6,489 bases of DNA from JAICLL01 sp035252155 (lineage in GTDB: Bacteria > Planctomycetota > Planctomycetia > Pirellulales > JAICIG01), in NCBI GenBank assembly GCA_035252155.1, contig DATFDL010000619.1:1-6489 (forward strand), given 5' to 3'. Positions 5,153 through 6,489 of the stretch are shown one piece after another (positions within the stretch are counted from its first letter, which is position 1; the number at the start of each line of letters is the position of its first letter). Below the pieces are notes generated by a model. That model was not told the origin of the DNA. It ran no database searches and was given only the letters and a program-made list of their open reading frames with translations. Position numbers and translations under genes: made by a program.

Positions 5153-6370
5153 ATGCCGCACGGCAGCCAGTCCGCCGCTCGAGCCACCACGTCGTCCGAC
5201 GCGGTGCTGACCGTCAACGGCGGCTCATCCAGCATCAAATTCGCTCTGTTCGACTCGGTCGATCCGGTGCGACGGCGGCTGAAGGGCGACATCGAACGGA
5301 TCGGGCTGAGCGATCCCGCGATGAACGTGAGCCAGGGCGATCAACCCTCCGTCCGTCAAGCCCTCGCCGCTGCGAATCACCACGAGGCAGTCGGCGAATT
5401 GTTGAATTGGCTCGAAAAGCACGTCGGATTGTCGAACCTGGCCGCCGTCGGTCATCGCGTTGTTCACGGCGGCGACAAATTGATCGAGCCGCAATGGATT
5501 GGGCCTGAGGCGCTCGCCGAACTAAGGCACATCGCGCCGTTCGATCCCGAACACCTGCCCGGCGAAATCGCACTCATCGAGGCGTTCGAGCAACGGCTGA
5601 CGGGCGTCCGGCAGGCGGCCTGCTTCGACACGACGTTTCATCGGCATCTGCCGCGGGTGGCGCGCATGCTGCCGTTGCCGCGCGAGTACGAAGCCAAAGG
5701 CATTCGCCGCTACGGGTTTCACGGCTTGTCGTACGCCTATCTCATGGAAGAACTTTCGCGGCTCGACGCTCGGCTGGCGCGGGGCCGATTGGTGCTGGCG
5801 CATCTCGGCAACGGCGCCAGCATGGCTGCGGTGCTCGGCGGCCAGTGTATCGACACGTCAATGAGTTTTACACCCACGGCCGGGCTGGTGATGAGCACGC
5901 GGACCGGCGATCTCGATCCGGGCCTGGTGCGCTATTTTCTTGCGACCGAGGGGATGACTGGCGACGAGTTCCACAACATGGTCAATCACCGCTCGGGCCT
6001 GCTGGGCGTCTCGGAGACCAGTTCCGACATGCGCGATCTTTTGCAGCGCCAGGCCAGCGATCCGCGGGCCCGTGAAGCGGTCGAAATGTTTTGTTATCAG
6101 GCCCGCAAGTGGATCGGCTCGTTCGCCGCGGCGCTGGGTGGGCTCGACGGCTTGATTTTCGCCGGCGGCATCGGCGAGAATGCGGCCGAGGTTCGAGCCG
6201 GCATCTGTCAAGGGCTCGATTTTTTGGGAATTCAGCTCAGCGAGGCTCGCAACACGTCGGGCGAGCCGGTGATTTCCGACGACGCCAGCCGCGTCATGGT
6301 GCGCGTCATTCGCACCGACGAAGAAGTAATGATCGCCAAAGCGGTGGCGAGCTTGCTGGAGTCGGGATAG
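5153..6370 (+). CDS. ackA: Acetate/propionate family kinase (acetate kinase)
   Basis: This enzyme interconverts acetate plus ATP with acetyl phosphate plus ADP in the cytoplasm. The 405-residue product has the ASKHA-fold acetokinase motifs: VNGGSSSIKF (21-30, N22), GHRVVHGG (100-107, R102), CFDTTFHRHLP (157-167, D159), RRYGFHGLSYAYL (185-197, H190), AHLGNGAS (216-223, N220), VMSTRTGDLDPG (247-258, R250), SGLLGVSETSSDMR (281-294), FAGGIGENA (336-344) and RTDEEVMIA (387-395, E390). These match the catalytic and binding Asn, Arg, Asp, His and Glu of characterised acetate kinases. The canonical FAPLHNP motif is replaced by IAPFDPEHLPG (127-137), so the His equivalent to H123 of the Methanosarcina enzyme is not in its usual place. 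The sequence resembles the branch I recall beside phosphoketolase (xfp) genes, but no xfp or pta is in the window. About 17 residues precede the core; no in-frame start exists upstream because TAA lies at 5102. The Shine-Dalgarno is a weak GGGA. Confidence 0.93.
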   Translation: MPHGSQSAARATTSSDAVLTVNGGSSSIKFALFDSVDPVRRRLKGDIERIGLSDPAMNVSQGDQPSVRQALAAANHHEAVGELLNWLEKHVGLSNLAAVGHRVVHGGDKLIEPQWIGPEALAELRHIAPFDPEHLPGEIALIEAFEQRLTGVRQAACFDTTFHRHLPRVARMLPLPREYEAKGIRRYGFHGLSYAYLMEELSRLDARLARGRLVLAHLGNGASMAAVLGGQCIDTSMSFTPTAGLVMSTRTGDLDPGLVRYFLATEGMTGDEFHNMVNHRSGLLGVSETSSDMRDLLQRQASDPRAREAVEMFCYQARKWIGSFAAALGGLDGLIFAGGIGENAAEVRAGICQGLDFLGIQLSEARNTSGEPVISDDASRVMVRVIRTDEEVMIAKAVASLLESG

Positions 6371-6422
6371 GAAGCTCTGATCGGTTTTGACATCCAAGAT
6401 CGGTAATGAATGTCGCCACCGT

Positions 6423-6437
6423 CTGGGCTTGTCCCAG
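6423..6437. other. Short perfect hairpin downstream of ackA
   Basis: CTGGG-CTTGT-CCCAG forms a 5-bp perfect stem with a 5-base loop, 53 bases after the ackA stop. No T-run follows on the plus strand (CGGAGCGATG comes next), so it does not qualify as an intrinsic terminator. It may be a small palindromic repeat unit. The rest of 6371-6489 shows nothing I can support. Confidence 0.3.
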
Positions 6438-6489
6438 CGGAGCGATGATTGAACGCTAGAACGTAGCTGCCCACTACCACCCGCTTTTC

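Noticed and set aside
5858..6397. Minus-strand 179-codon frame opposite ackA
   Set aside because: It lies entirely opposite conserved acetokinase motifs and shows no domain.

Overview
The window looks like a chromosomal segment of a GC-rich planctomycete, probably Pirellulales-like. The evidence is a Tat-exported DUF1501 protein, a hypothetical protein with a GGGVEYIIQIEP segment that I associate with planctomycete genomes, and a purine-rich 'TTGAACAGAAGG...' dispersed repeat often seen in such genomes. The lineage call is an inference from protein character; no rRNA is present.

Layout from left to right. Positions 1-53 hold one copy of the purine-rich repeat, which runs into the end of msrB (46-465, minus), a methionine sulfoxide reductase B. 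A second copy in the opposite orientation lies just upstream of msrB (478-517). Next is a hypothetical membrane-anchored protein (571-1332, minus) with its own good ribosome binding site. A class II tRNA-Leu(CAA) lies at 1520-1602 on the plus strand behind a recognisable TTGACA promoter. It converges with and directly abuts the stop codon of ktrA (1603-2268, minus). ktrA follows ktrB (2274-3647, minus) with a 5-nt gap; together they encode an RCK-gated K+ uptake system. Upstream on the same strand is a DUF1501 secreted protein (3730-5037), so DUF1501-ktrB-ktrA may be one transcript. A 115-bp divergent intergenic region separates it from an acetate/propionate-family kinase (5153-6370, plus). 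The last 119 bases hold no gene that I can support, only a short perfect hairpin.

Functionally the window is mixed: protein repair (MsrB), potassium homeostasis (KtrAB), overflow or phosphoketolase-type acetyl-phosphate metabolism (acetate kinase), and a planctomycete surface or periplasmic protein of unknown role. I see no CRISPR array, transposase, prophage or defence locus. The points most worth a second look are the repeat pair flanking msrB, the zero-gap tRNA/ktrA convergence, the altered APLHNP motif in the acetate kinase, the solitary DUF1501 gene linked to ktrBA, and the hypothetical protein with a conserved head and variable linker.
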